Of a stretch of DNA of 42,081 bases, positions 8,817 through 17,245 are shown piece by piece. Source of the stretch: Opitutaceae bacterium (GTDB lineage Bacteria > Verrucomicrobiota > Verrucomicrobiia > Opitutales > Opitutaceae); assembly GCA_025457685.1 (NCBI GenBank), contig JALOTV010000001.1:1-42081 (forward strand), written 5' to 3'. Both the position numbers and the translations under genes were made by a program. The notes below the pieces were generated by a model that made no database searches, was not told the DNA's origin, and saw only the letters and a program-made list of their open reading frames with translations. How positions within the stretch are numbered: the stretch's first letter is position 1; each line of letters begins with the position of its first letter.

Positions 8817-10451
8817 ATGATTCACAATCCCGTTCTGCCAGGTTTTCGCCCCGATCCGTCGATCTGCCGAGTGGGCGAGGACTACTACCTGGCCACTTCC
8901 ACCTTCGAATGGTTCCCGGGCGTGATGCTGCACCACTCCCGCGATCTCGCGCACTGGCGTCCGATCGGGCACGCGCTCACGCGCGCCTCGCAGTTGGACC
9001 TGCGCGGCGTGGATTGCTCTGCCGGCTCGTGGGCGCCGTCGCTCAGCCATGCCGACGGCAAATTCTGGCTGATCTACACCAACGTGGTGACCACCGGGAT
9101 GGGCCGGCCTTTCAAGGACCCGCATGTGTTTCTCGTCACGGCGGAGCGCATCGAGGGACCCTGGTCGGAGCCGGTGAAGCTGGATGCGATCGGGTTCGAC
9201 CCGTCGCTATTTCATGATGACGACGGACGGAAGTGGTTGCTCAACATGCAGTGGGATTTTCGTCCCGGACGGCATCGCTTCGCCGGGATTGTGATCCAGA
9301 GATTCGATCCGGCCACCGGCCGCCTCACCGGGCCGGTGCGCGAGCTCCTGCGCAAGGAAAACATTCTTTGCGAGGGCCCCAACCTGTATAAGGAAAATGG
9401 ATACTACTACCTGATGCTGGCCGAGGGCGGCACCGGCTGGAACCACGGCATCTCCATGGCACGCTCCCGCTCGCTTTTCGGCCCCTACGAGCTGGATCCG
9501 GCCGAAGCGGTGCTGACCACGCGGCATCACCCCGGCCATGCGCTGCAAAAGGCCGGGCACGGCGAACTGGTCCGCACGCCGGCTGGCGAGTGGTGGCTAG
9601 CGCATCTGTGCAGCCGACCGCTGCGCCCCCGGGCGGCGGCCAACGCCGGATCGCCCGACAAGACGGCCAGCGCGGCCGCCCACGCGGGGGATCGGTGCGT
9701 GTTGGGACGCGAGGCGGCCTTGCAACGCGTCGTGTGGTCGGCCGATGGCTGGCTGCGCCTGGCCCATGGCGGCGTGCTCCCCGCCGAGGAGTTGCCGATG
9801 CCGGCCGGGATGAAGCCGCATCCCTGGCCGGCGCTTCCGGCGCGGACAGACTTTGTCGGGGCCGACTCGCTCGACGCCCGCTGGCAGTCCCTGCGTAGGC
9901 CGGTGGACGGCGCCTGGGCCGATTTTGTCGCGCGTCCAGGCTGGTTGCGCCTGGCGGGCGGAGAGTCGCCGCATTCCCTGCGCGATCAGAATTTTTTGGC
10001 GCGGCGCCTCGAAACTACCCGCGCCGTCGCGACGACTCGGGTCGCCTTCGCTCCGACTCGTTTCACCCAGTTCGCGGGGCTGGCCTGCTGGTATGACATC
10101 CGCACGAACTACGCCCTGCGCGTGACGCATGACGACAGGCTCGGTCGAGTGGTGAAGGTCCAGCTCAGCGATGATTTCGCGTATGCCGAACCCGAGGATG
10201 CGGTGCTGTCGATCAACGACTGGCCGGATGCGGTCTGGCTGCGCGCGGAGATCGATCGCGCGGAGCTGCGCTTTCTCGCTTCGCCCGACGGTGTGGCATG
10301 GACGCCGATCGGCGGGCTTTTCGACTTCTCCAAGGTGTCCGATGATTACGGCTCCAAGCTGCATTTCACTGGCGCGATGGTGGGCATCGGTTGCCACGAC
10401 GTGGCGGGGCAGGGGGCTTTTGCCGATTTCGAGTTTTTCGAGCTAGGCTGA
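8817..10451 (+). CDS. GH43 beta-xylosidase / alpha-L-arabinofuranosidase
   Basis: A 544-aa cytoplasmic-type glycosidase with no signal peptide. The five-bladed beta-propeller (about 1-310) opens with NPVLPGFRPDPSI, giving the catalytic base D13. It has FDPSLF with the pKa-modulating D128 and LCEGPNLY with the general acid E186. This is the canonical GH43 set. Residues about 340-544 form the C-terminal beta-sandwich typical of xylan 1,4-beta-xylosidases of the XynB type (GH43_C2-like). Length and layout fit such enzymes, which release xylose or arabinose from short xylo-oligosaccharides. It follows the LamG gene and is convergent with the PEP-CTERM gene. Xylosidase versus arabinofuranosidase cannot be settled by eye. 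Confidence 0.9.
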   Translation: MIHNPVLPGFRPDPSICRVGEDYYLATSTFEWFPGVMLHHSRDLAHWRPIGHALTRASQLDLRGVDCSAGSWAPSLSHADGKFWLIYTNVVTTGMGRPFKDPHVFLVTAERIEGPWSEPVKLDAIGFDPSLFHDDDGRKWLLNMQWDFRPGRHRFAGIVIQRFDPATGRLTGPVRELLRKENILCEGPNLYKENGYYYLMLAEGGTGWNHGISMARSRSLFGPYELDPAEAVLTTRHHPGHALQKAGHGELVRTPAGEWWLAHLCSRPLRPRAAANAGSPDKTASAAAHAGDRCVLGREAALQRVVWSADGWLRLAHGGVLPAEELPMPAGMKPHPWPALPARTDFVGADSLDARWQSLRRPVDGAWADFVARPGWLRLAGGESPHSLRDQNFLARRLETTRAVATTRVAFAPTRFTQFAGLACWYDIRTNYALRVTHDDRLGRVVKVQLSDDFAYAEPEDAVLSINDWPDAVWLRAEIDRAELRFLASPDGVAWTPIGGLFDFSKVSDDYGSKLHFTGAMVGIGCHDVAGQGAFADFEFFELG

Positions 10452-10550
10452 CTCAAAAATCGTGCCGGCCGGCGCAGGCCAAACTCGCGCGCTGGGTGGG
10501 ACGAGATGTGGGCCGAGCGAGACGACGTATTTCCTCGCGACGCGTGCACG

Positions 10551-10583
10551 AAAAAGGGGTGACGCCATATGGGCGTCACCCCT
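10551..10583 (-). terminator. Intrinsic terminator of the PEP-CTERM gene
   Basis: A perfect 12-bp stem (arms 10555-10566 and 10572-10583, outer sequence AGGGGTGACGCC) with a 5-nt loop. On the minus strand it is followed by TTTTT. It begins 26 bp after the stop at 10609. On the plus strand no T-run follows, so it serves the leftward gene. Confidence 0.9.
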
Positions 10584-10608
10584 GGGTAAATGGCCGAGCC
10601 ACCGCGAA

Positions 10609-12219
10609 TCAACGAGCCGTGCGGCGCCGACGCAGGCTGACGGCCGCCAAGGCGCCGAGACCGGCGAAAGCAGCAAAGGCGGACGGCTCGGGGATCGCGG
10701 CCACGTTAAGATAGATATCGTTGCCCGATTGGAAAAGCGTGGCGCCCGCGTAGGCTTCGAGACCGGTGCCTATGCTTAGGCCGCTGGTGATCAGACTGCC
10801 GGAAAACGATGCGCCGGTGAACGCGCTGCCCAAGGTGAGGCCGTTATAGTTGGTGTTGGTGTCGCCATCGAAGAGCAGGTAGTCGCCGGCGGACAGCACG
10901 CCGGAGGTGCGGTCGGTGAAGTTGATCACGTTGCCGTTGAACCCTGCTTCGACCACGCTGGCGTTGCCGACGAAAGCGATCCGATCGGAAGCCAACCCCG
11001 CGCCGAGGTCAAAGGCGAGGAGCGCGCCGGAGCTTAGCCAGAGGTTGGTGCGGGCCGAGGCGGTTTGGTCGAAGGTGAGCGTGCCCACGCCGCCGTCGCC
11101 CGGGGCGACGATGCCGCCGGATTTCACATCGACCATGATGCCGCCGCCGGTGGCGTCGTAGGGTTTGATCGTGCCGGTGCCGCCGAGCGTTGCGCCGGAG
11201 TTGACGACGTAGGCACCGCGAGTCGTTAGCGCGGCAAGGCCTGCACCGGAAGTCGAGGTGTCGGCGATGTGCGTGCCGTTAACGAGGAGTGTGCCATCGT
11301 TGATCGTGGTCGTGCCGGCGTAGATGTTGGCGCCACTGAATTTCTGAGTGCCCGTGCCGTTTTTGATAATGGCGATGCGGGAATTCTCCAGCGCAGCGCC
11401 GGTATCCATGATGTTCGCGCCGATTTTACCAGCAAAGGTGTAGCTGGTCGAAGCGGCCGTGTTGATCGTGAGATTGCCAGTGGCGGTGGCGTTATCACCG
11501 CCACTGATGATCGTGGTGCTGTCAGAGCTGGACAGACCACCGATGGTCTGATCGCGAGTGGTGTTTGAGTTGCTCACGCCGACCGCACGGATGTAAGTCC
11601 CGTTACTGAGGACGAGTTCGCTGGCTGAGGGGAGCACATTAGCGTTTTCGGTCGTGAAGCGGCCGGCGTCCAAGGTAAGTGCCCCTGTGAAGCTGGTCCA
11701 AGTTACGGCGCCGCCGATGCGCACGGAGGAGCCGACGCCAGTCCAAGTTACACCCGAGGCGACGGAGAGCTTGAGGCCTTGCGAGCCGGTGATGGTGGCT
11801 CCGTTTATCTGAAGTGGAATGTCGATCGTATCCCCAGACTGACCGATGTTGATCGTGGGGGTGCCGGAGCTGGTGGCGAAGGTCCACGTGCCAGATCCGA
11901 GGCTGATTCGATTGTCTGTGCCAGAGCCAGTATCGCTAAAATTGATGGTGCCGAGGGTGACGCCGGATGTAGTGATATTAACATTACCGGTTAAATTCTG
12001 CTGAATGGTGGCGATTGCACCGGTGCCGCTGGGGACAGTGCCACCGTCCCAATTGCTAGTGGTTTCCCACGTAGTCGTGACTCCAGTGAGGGCGCCCGAG
12101 CTGCTCCATGAGCCGTCGGTGGCATAGGCGAGGGGGACGAGGGGACAAGTGGCGGCTATGGCCACGAGGGATAGGAGACGGCGCGTGGGCGAAGACAGGC
12201 GGTGCTGAGCTGATTTCAT
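10609..12219 (-). CDS. PEP-CTERM autotransporter-type beta-strand repeat protein
   Basis: A 536-aa secreted protein. After signal peptide LLSLVAIAATCPLVPLAYA, the body is Gly/Ser/Thr/Asn-rich with repeated short beta strands, including GTWTFATSSGTPTINIG, FSGANIYAGTTTINDGTLLVNG and YVVNSGATLGGTGTI, the pattern of autotransporter-associated beta-strand repeats. The C terminus, IPEPSAFAAFAGLGALAAVS followed by RRRR, is a PEP-CTERM sorting signal: PEP motif, hydrophobic helix, basic tail. In known systems this is processed by an exosortase; no exosortase gene is in the window. The start at 12219 was chosen to give a proper signal peptide. An operator-like site lies 85 bp upstream. Its function, perhaps surface or extracellular matrix, is unknown. 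Confidence 0.85.
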   Translation of the reverse strand: MKSAQHRLSSPTRRLLSLVAIAATCPLVPLAYATDGSWSSSGALTGVTTTWETTSNWDGGTVPSGTGAIATIQQNLTGNVNITTSGVTLGTINFSDTGSGTDNRISLGSGTWTFATSSGTPTINIGQSGDTIDIPLQINGATITGSQGLKLSVASGVTWTGVGSSVRIGGAVTWTSFTGALTLDAGRFTTENANVLPSASELVLSNGTYIRAVGVSNSNTTRDQTIGGLSSSDSTTIISGGDNATATGNLTINTAASTSYTFAGKIGANIMDTGAALENSRIAIIKNGTGTQKFSGANIYAGTTTINDGTLLVNGTHIADTSTSGAGLAALTTRGAYVVNSGATLGGTGTIKPYDATGGGIMVDVKSGGIVAPGDGGVGTLTFDQTASARTNLWLSSGALLAFDLGAGLASDRIAFVGNASVVEAGFNGNVINFTDRTSGVLSAGDYLLFDGDTNTNYNGLTLGSAFTGASFSGSLITSGLSIGTGLEAYAGATLFQSGNDIYLNVAAIPEPSAFAAFAGLGALAAVSLRRRRTAR

Positions 12220-12303
12220 GTGTGGGGTGGTGGACAAAAAGGGTTGGGGGGAATGTCCGATTTGCACGCAGCCGAAGTAATACGAGCGGGGCAATTTTGC
12301 CGT

Positions 12304-12320
12304 TGTTTACACTGGAAACA
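12304..12320. promoter_or_regulatory. LacI-operator-like palindrome
   Basis: TGTTTACACTGGAAACA has 7 of 8 arm positions symmetric around a central C. The 29646 site, and the 29695 site read on the minus strand, each match it at 15 of 17 positions. It lies 85 bp upstream of the PEP-CTERM start and 232 bp upstream of the truncated LacI gene. The left arm contains TTTACA, resembling a -35 hexamer, but I see no clear -10. Confidence 0.65.
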
Positions 12321-12382
12321 CTGATGTGTGAAAGATGGGCGCTGTTTCCCTATTCGACGCACGGCGGTCGTGAAAATGGTTG

Positions 12383-12399
12383 GTTTTACAATGTAAACG
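12383..12399. promoter_or_regulatory. Second LacI-operator-like palindrome
   Basis: The core TTTACAATGTAAA at 12385-12397 has perfect 6-bp arms around a single central A. The surrounding 17-mer matches the 12304 site at 12 of 17 positions. The centres of the two sites are 79 bp apart, suggesting paired binding in this divergent region. Confidence 0.6.
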
Positions 12400-12480
12400 G
12401 CGAAAGGGTAGCGGTGTCTCGGCGTATGGATTTCGTGCGAGTCACCCCACTCTGTTTCCCGTCGAGCCCTGCGTGTTCCG

Positions 12481-12500
12481 GACGCCGCGTTTCAGGCGTC
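12481..12500. repeat. Small inverted repeat in the leader of the truncated LacI gene
   Basis: GACGCC and GGCGTC form 6-bp arms around 8 nt, about 50 bp before the ATG at 12552. It could be a 5'-leader hairpin. No function can be assigned. Confidence 0.3.
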
Positions 12501-12551
12501 ATCGCCCGCGATACAGGCGCGTCTAACAACCCCGCTTTACCTCTTACCCCC

Positions 12552-12830
12552 ATGTCTTGCCGCGTAACGATGCGCGATATCGCGAACCTTGTAGGACTCG
12601 ATCCTTCGACGGTGTCGCTCGCGCTGCGCGATCATCCGCGCATCGCGGCGGCGACCCGGGAGCGTGTGCGGCGTGCGGCGGCCAAGCTGGGCTATGCGCC
12701 AGATCCGTTGCTAAGCGCACTGGCGAGTTACCGGCGCAACGTTCATGAGAGGCCGGTGACCGCGACGCTGGGTTGGGTGAACCGCTGGAGTCCACCGAAG
12801 CGGTTGCATGAGTTTCGCGAGTTTGACGCT
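12552..12830 (+). pseudogene. LacI-family regulator, truncated after the DNA-binding domain
   Basis: The frame encodes a complete LacI helix-turn-helix (VTMRDIANLVGLDPSTVSLA, then LRDHPRIAAATRERVRRAAA), the linker GYAPDPLLSALASYRR, and the first residues of the ligand domain (ATLGWVNRWSPPKRLHEFRE then FDA). The intact paralogue at 24511 continues from the same point with GYWLGAKDAAERLGYNLEEF; here homology stops at 12830. The in-frame continuation to 12926 is an out-of-frame reading of a different gene. About 93 residues of an expected 340-360 remain. The DNA-binding domain might still be translated, but without its dimerisation core it is unlikely to be a normal sugar-responsive repressor. 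Deletion with fusion to the next gene is the simplest explanation. Confidence 0.8.
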
Positions 12831-13700
12831 TGTCGCCGGATCTCATCGACGAGCTGGAGCAGATCGCGAATCTCACCAACGAGTTTGCTTTGGCCCTGGA
12901 TAGGGAACGCGCGGCGATGTTGGTGAAACACATGCCGGCGGGATTTGTGGCGACGCCGCTTGGCGACATTTTGTCTGCGTCGCTGGTTCAAGGAGGATCG
13001 GGCGGGCGCGGCCGAATGGATGGCGAAAAATCCGGATCCTTCGCCCGTGGCCGCGGCTGGTTTGATGCAGGGCTGGTTCGGCGAGGATGCGGAGCAGGCG
13101 CGCGCCTATGTCGGCGGGCTGGAGCCCGGAGTCTGGCGCGACAACGTGGCGACGTCGGTGGCCGAGGACGCGATTGTGGCTGAAAATCCGTCTGAGACCT
13201 TACGGTTTCTGGAGTTTGTCGGCGTCGAGAATTCGCGTCGCCTGGAAGTGCAGGAGTGGGCGGCGCTCGCGTGGGGGAAAAGTTCATACGCCGAGGCGAG
13301 TGCGTGGGCGGCGCAGGCGGTGGCGCCGGAGCAGAGGGAGCGCCTGCTCGCGGCGGTAAATGTCGGCTATGCGAACACGGATCCGCTGGCGGCGGCCGAG
13401 TCGCTTTTGGCCATGGTGAAAAACCGTGCGGTCGTCGCACCCGCGCTAGGCTCGATCATGCGGATCTGGGCGGCGAAGGAGCCGACGGAGGCGGCGGAGT
13501 TTGTCGCTTCGTTTCCGGCCAGTGCGGAGCAAAAGCTGGCGGTCGGGGAGTTGCTTGAGGTGTGGGGGCGGCTGGACGAGGCCTCGGCGCGCGGCTGGCT
13601 GGAAAAGTTATCCGATGCCGAAGCGCGCGACCATGCGGAGCTGGTCATGGCCCGTATAAAGGCCGGATACGTTCCGGAGGAGAAGCAACCGAACGGTTAG
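12831..13700 (+). pseudogene. Remnant of an alpha-helical repeat protein, 5'-truncated and frameshifted
   Basis: The first part (12831 to about 12973) reads SPDLIDELEQIANLTNEFAL through VATPLGDIL. The rest, in another frame from 12975 to 13700, reads LRRWFKEDRAGAAEWMAKNP onward for about 240 residues. Skipping one T at 12974 joins them smoothly as GDIL-LRRWFKED. The protein is rich in Ala, Glu and Trp, with spaced AxxW and AAEW/ASAWAAQA motifs, giving an alpha-solenoid-like helical repeat pattern of a kind I associate with Verrucomicrobiota hypothetical proteins. There is no signal peptide because the 5' end is missing at the LacI junction. A separate start at 12945 is possible but less natural. 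A sequencing error could explain the frameshift but not the missing 5' end. Confidence 0.6.
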
Positions 13701-13743
13701 GGTGTGTGTGCGCTGAACCGACGGACGGGAGCGGTGGCCCGCC

Positions 13744-16700
13744 TCACTCCACCACACCGTGGAGACGCAGTTCGGACATGTTGCAAAACCAAGCGCCGGG
13801 ATTGACCACGCGGACGTAGCGGTAGCGGCGACGGTTGTCGCGCGCGGGAAGGGATTGCCAGTCGGTCGTCGCGGTCGCGACCGATGTCAGGGCGGTCCAC
13901 GTTTTCAGGTCGTCGGAGCCTTCGACGACGGTGCCGCCGATGCGGCTGAAGTTGCGATCCTGGCGGGCGAGCAGCTCGACACGCGACAGTCGCGCGCGTT
14001 TGGCCGGACCGAAATCGAGCGTCAGGCTCTCGGCCGAGCCGCCGCCTGTGGCGCGGATGTCGGTGAACGTGGAGGCGTCGCCATCGAGGAGAATTTTGAG
14101 CCAGCGGTTACCCTCGGCCACGGGTGCGCCGGAGACCGGATCGAGCACGCGCGCGAGGTCGGGAAGATTGCGGAGCAGTGTCGAGTCGTCGCCGAGCAGC
14201 AGGCGGGATTCGTCGGTGGTGAGGAGGATCGGATCGGCGGCCGATCCGTCGGGGCGCTCGTAGTCGATACGGAAGGTTATCCAGCCTGGCGCGGACTTTT
14301 CGCGGAGCATGGTTGCCTCCGCCAGATACGACGAGGCGGTGAGCTGTTTGACCTGGGCGGTCGTGCCCTGGATGGAGGCGCGAAGTTTGCGCACGGGGCC
14401 GCGGGTGGTGATCTCGAGTCTGGCGATATCGCCAGGGACGATACGGTTTTGAATCGAGCCGGGGGAGGAGAGCGTGGCGGACTCGATGAGATTGCCGATC
14501 TCAACTCGGCGGGCGTGGAGACGAAGTTCAGAGGGTTCGAAGATTCCGCTGCTGGTTTTTTGGATGCGCAGGAAACGGTAGGGGCGGGTGCGCTGGGTGG
14601 GGAGCACTTCCACGCGGACGATGCCGGTGGACATCTCGCTTTGTCCGGAAGTCAGGCGGGTCCATTCGCGGCCGTCGTTGGAGCCCAAGAGCACGGTGCC
14701 GGCGGCGCGTTCCTCGAAATTCAGGCGGCCCTCGATGGAGAAGGCGTCCACGGCGACTTTGAAGTCGGGGCCGAAGTCGAGGGTGTAGTTGCCGTCGCGG
14801 GCGAGGGTGAAGACGGGGAAGGTGTCGTCGTTGGCGTCGGCGAGAAGGGCGAGGTTTTGGCCGGCGTCGGGCGAGGTGGAGGTCTTGACGTAATCGAGGC
14901 TGCCGTCGGCGAGCCGGGGCGAGAGCGGTTCAAGGGCGCGGATGGCGGACTGGAGGGCGGCGAAGGCGGCGTGGCGCGTGTCCGCATCGGCGGAGGTCGG
15001 CAGGGCGTCGAGCGCGGCGAGGGCTGCGTCGAGACGTTGACGCGAGGCGCGGACGTAATCGATGGCGGGATCGTAGTCGGCTTTTAGCGCGGCGACGGCG
15101 GTGTCGAAGTCGGGGGCGACGTCGAGGATGACGAATTTGGCGGCGGTGGCGCGGTCATCGCCGGCGGCGACGACAAAACGGTGTTGGCCTGCGGTGGGTT
15201 TCCACGTGAAGGCGCCCGATTGGTTGATCGATGCGCCGGCGGGGGCGGCGTGCAGGCTGTAGGCGAGGGCGACGTCTTTGCCGGGGGGGGCGGAAAAATT
15301 GAGGGTGAACGGCTGGCCGGCATAGGCGCGGGCGCGGAGGACGGTGTCGGGCTGGACGAAGCGAGGCGGGGCGAGGTGGGTTTCCGCGTCCTGCACTAGT
15401 TCCGCCAGGTCTAGCACGAGTCCGGGCGAGGGGGCGACGCGGAGGAATGCGATGTTTTCGAGCGTCTCGTAGGCGCCGAGCTCGTAGGTCGAGTAGATCC
15501 AGCGTCCTCCGGTGTCGGGGATGATCCAGGGTTGAGTGAAGCCTTGGATTTCGAGGTGGGCCGGGCGGTTGGAGCGCACGCGCAGGGCGAGGGTTTTGGA
15601 CGGGGTGGCGGCGCTGAGGATGTTGAGGCGGGCGGGCTCGGTCGTCGGGGCAACGCGCACGAAGACGGAGTCGTCCTCGCGCACGACGGTGACGGAGGGC
15701 GTAAGCGCGGTGACGCGGCGCTCCAGCGCAATGATGCCGGGCGTGGTCGGCGGCAGGAGGAGAGCAGCACCCATTTCCTCGGCCTGTTTGGGCAGGCGCA
15801 GCCAGTCGAGATCCTCGATGCGCTTCAGAAAGAGCTCGTGAAAGTGGGGGGCGGCGGAGGCGACATCCACGCCGCGCTCGTATTTGTAATAAAAATACAG
15901 ATGCCAGAAGGTGAAGGTGGTCAGGCGGCCGCGGTATTGGTCGGAGAGGCGCGGGTAGATGCGGCGGACAGTGCCATCGGGGGCCATGTCGTAGGCGACG
16001 GGAATCCAGCGGGTATCATAGCCTAGTATCCAGCGGGCGGCGTAGTCGGCGACCTTGAGGATGCGGTCGTCGAGAAACTCGAAGGGGCCGACGGCATTAG
16101 ACGCGGTGGAGGGCTCGCCGGAGACGGGGTCCACCTTGGTGCCCTGGGCCATCATAAGCATGGAAATGTGGACGAAGAGGTTCACGTCCTCGGCGGCGTG
16201 GGCGCCGTCGCGGCCGAGCTCGACGAGTTGGACCTGGGGCTCGACTTTTTTGCCGGTGAGGGCGTCGGTGTCCACGAGGCGGGCGAGTTGTTTGATGGAG
16301 CCGTCCCAGCCGGGGTTGGGGGCGGTTTTGTTGACGGTGAACCATTCTACGCGCTGGTCGTAGCCCTCGCGATCGTTGGTGAAGATGAAGGCCGACATCG
16401 CGCCGTGGAGGGCGAAGTTGTTTTGGTTCATGAACCAGCCGTTGGAATACATCACCTTTTGGACCGTGGGCGTGATCAGGTTGTGGGTGAGGCGGCGGGT
16501 GTCGTCCTCGGTCCAGCGGAGGGCGGGGTTATTCACGCTGGTGTATCGGATGATCTCGGCGCCGTTGAGCAGGCGATGAAGCGGCCAGCCGGTGTGGATG
16601 TGGCCGTCGGGGTAGTAGCTGGCCTTGGTCGGATCCATGCGCGACCAAACGCGCAGGATGCGGAGGGCGTTGGCGCGGTAGGTCTCGTCGCCGGTGAAGA

Positions 16701-17103
16701 AATACATGAGCGCCTGGGTCTGGGCGCGGCGCCCGTCCACGCCGAGACGGGTCATGACGCCGCGGTTGTTGAGACCGTCCGCGTCGGGGTAGCCGGGCCG
16801 TTCGGCGCTCTCGTTGCGGCAGGCGACGTCGCGCGCGGCGTCGGGGCTGAGGGCCATCGCGCGATAGTAGGACGCCCAAGGCTCCTTGCCGGCGATGGTC
16901 TGGGCGCGGGCGAGATCGAGGTTTTCCTTGGTGTAGCCGATGCCGGGGTGGACGAAGCCGTTGGTCACCACGCGCTCGATGCGGACGCTCTCGTTGGCGG
17001 CCGGCACGGCGGCGTTCTGCGCGCGGAGAATGCCGTGCAGTGACAGGCCGAGCAGGATGAGCGCGGACACAAAGCGGGCGAGGAAAGGGCGTGGGATTTG
17101 CAT
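13744..17103 (-). CDS. Secreted alginate-lyase-like protein with Ig-like and two discoidin domains
   Basis: A 1119-aa exported protein; the start at 17103 gives signal peptide RFVSALILLGLSLHGILRAQ. The upstream in-frame extension crosses a hairpin and is not credible. Residues about 45-420 resemble the alpha/alpha-toroid lyases of the alginate lyase family: QTQALMYFFTGDETYRANAL, the NQNNFALHGAMS motif (N228, N229, H233) and ELGRDGAHAAED (R298, H302), matching the family's NNH and ESGRDQGH boxes. Then come a beta domain, an Ig/cadherin-like segment (LNFSAPPGKDVALAYSLHA), a helical linker, and two discoidin-like (F5/8 C, CBM32-type) domains, the last ending FCNMSELRLHGVVE. It probably cleaves or binds an acidic polysaccharide outside the cell. 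The true substrate is unknown and need not be alginate. It lies downstream of the fucosidase gene. Confidence 0.78.
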   Translation of the reverse strand: MQIPRPFLARFVSALILLGLSLHGILRAQNAAVPAANESVRIERVVTNGFVHPGIGYTKENLDLARAQTIAGKEPWASYYRAMALSPDAARDVACRNESAERPGYPDADGLNNRGVMTRLGVDGRRAQTQALMYFFTGDETYRANALRILRVWSRMDPTKASYYPDGHIHTGWPLHRLLNGAEIIRYTSVNNPALRWTEDDTRRLTHNLITPTVQKVMYSNGWFMNQNNFALHGAMSAFIFTNDREGYDQRVEWFTVNKTAPNPGWDGSIKQLARLVDTDALTGKKVEPQVQLVELGRDGAHAAEDVNLFVHISMLMMAQGTKVDPVSGEPSTASNAVGPFEFLDDRILKVADYAARWILGYDTRWIPVAYDMAPDGTVRRIYPRLSDQYRGRLTTFTFWHLYFYYKYERGVDVASAAPHFHELFLKRIEDLDWLRLPKQAEEMGAALLLPPTTPGIIALERRVTALTPSVTVVREDDSVFVRVAPTTEPARLNILSAATPSKTLALRVRSNRPAHLEIQGFTQPWIIPDTGGRWIYSTYELGAYETLENIAFLRVAPSPGLVLDLAELVQDAETHLAPPRFVQPDTVLRARAYAGQPFTLNFSAPPGKDVALAYSLHAAPAGASINQSGAFTWKPTAGQHRFVVAAGDDRATAAKFVILDVAPDFDTAVAALKADYDPAIDYVRASRQRLDAALAALDALPTSADADTRHAAFAALQSAIRALEPLSPRLADGSLDYVKTSTSPDAGQNLALLADANDDTFPVFTLARDGNYTLDFGPDFKVAVDAFSIEGRLNFEERAAGTVLLGSNDGREWTRLTSGQSEMSTGIVRVEVLPTQRTRPYRFLRIQKTSSGIFEPSELRLHARRVEIGNLIESATLSSPGSIQNRIVPGDIARLEITTRGPVRKLRASIQGTTAQVKQLTASSYLAEATMLREKSAPGWITFRIDYERPDGSAADPILLTTDESRLLLGDDSTLLRNLPDLARVLDPVSGAPVAEGNRWLKILLDGDASTFTDIRATGGGSAESLTLDFGPAKRARLSRVELLARQDRNFSRIGGTVVEGSDDLKTWTALTSVATATTDWQSLPARDNRRRYRYVRVVNPGAWFCNMSELRLHGVVE

Positions 17104-17162
17104 GAACGAGCGGATGGAGGTGCGGCGGCTAAGCCTGACCGGCGCGGAGGCGGGGAAGGGGA

Positions 17163-17186
17163 AAACTAGCTTGGCGAAAACCAAGC
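17163..17186 (-). terminator. Possible intrinsic terminator after the fucosidase gene
   Basis: GCTTGG (17169-17174) and CCAAGC (17181-17186) form a perfect 6-bp stem with a 6-nt loop. On the minus strand it is followed by TAGTTTT. It lies 60-80 bp after the fucosidase stop and upstream of the lyase-like start. The T-run is short. An 18-bp symmetric operator for the lyase gene is the alternative. Confidence 0.5.
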
Positions 17187-17217
17187 ATCGTCCCTGGCGG
17201 AGGTGCAAAGGCCCCGG

Positions 17218-17234
17218 GGCTTACATTGTTAAAC
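17218..17234. promoter_or_regulatory. Weak operator-like site between fucosidase and lyase-like genes
   Basis: GGCTTACATTGTTAAAC matches the 12304 operator-like 17-mer at 10 of 17 positions, with the right arm displaced by one base. It lies about 115 bp upstream of the lyase-like gene and just after the fucosidase stop. CATTGTTAA is also present at 7751. Confidence 0.35.
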
Positions 17235-17245
17235 GCCCGCGATTC

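Noticed and set aside
10609-12219. A complete PEP-CTERM/exosortase system in the window
   Set aside because: Only the substrate protein is present. I found no exosortase-like gene.
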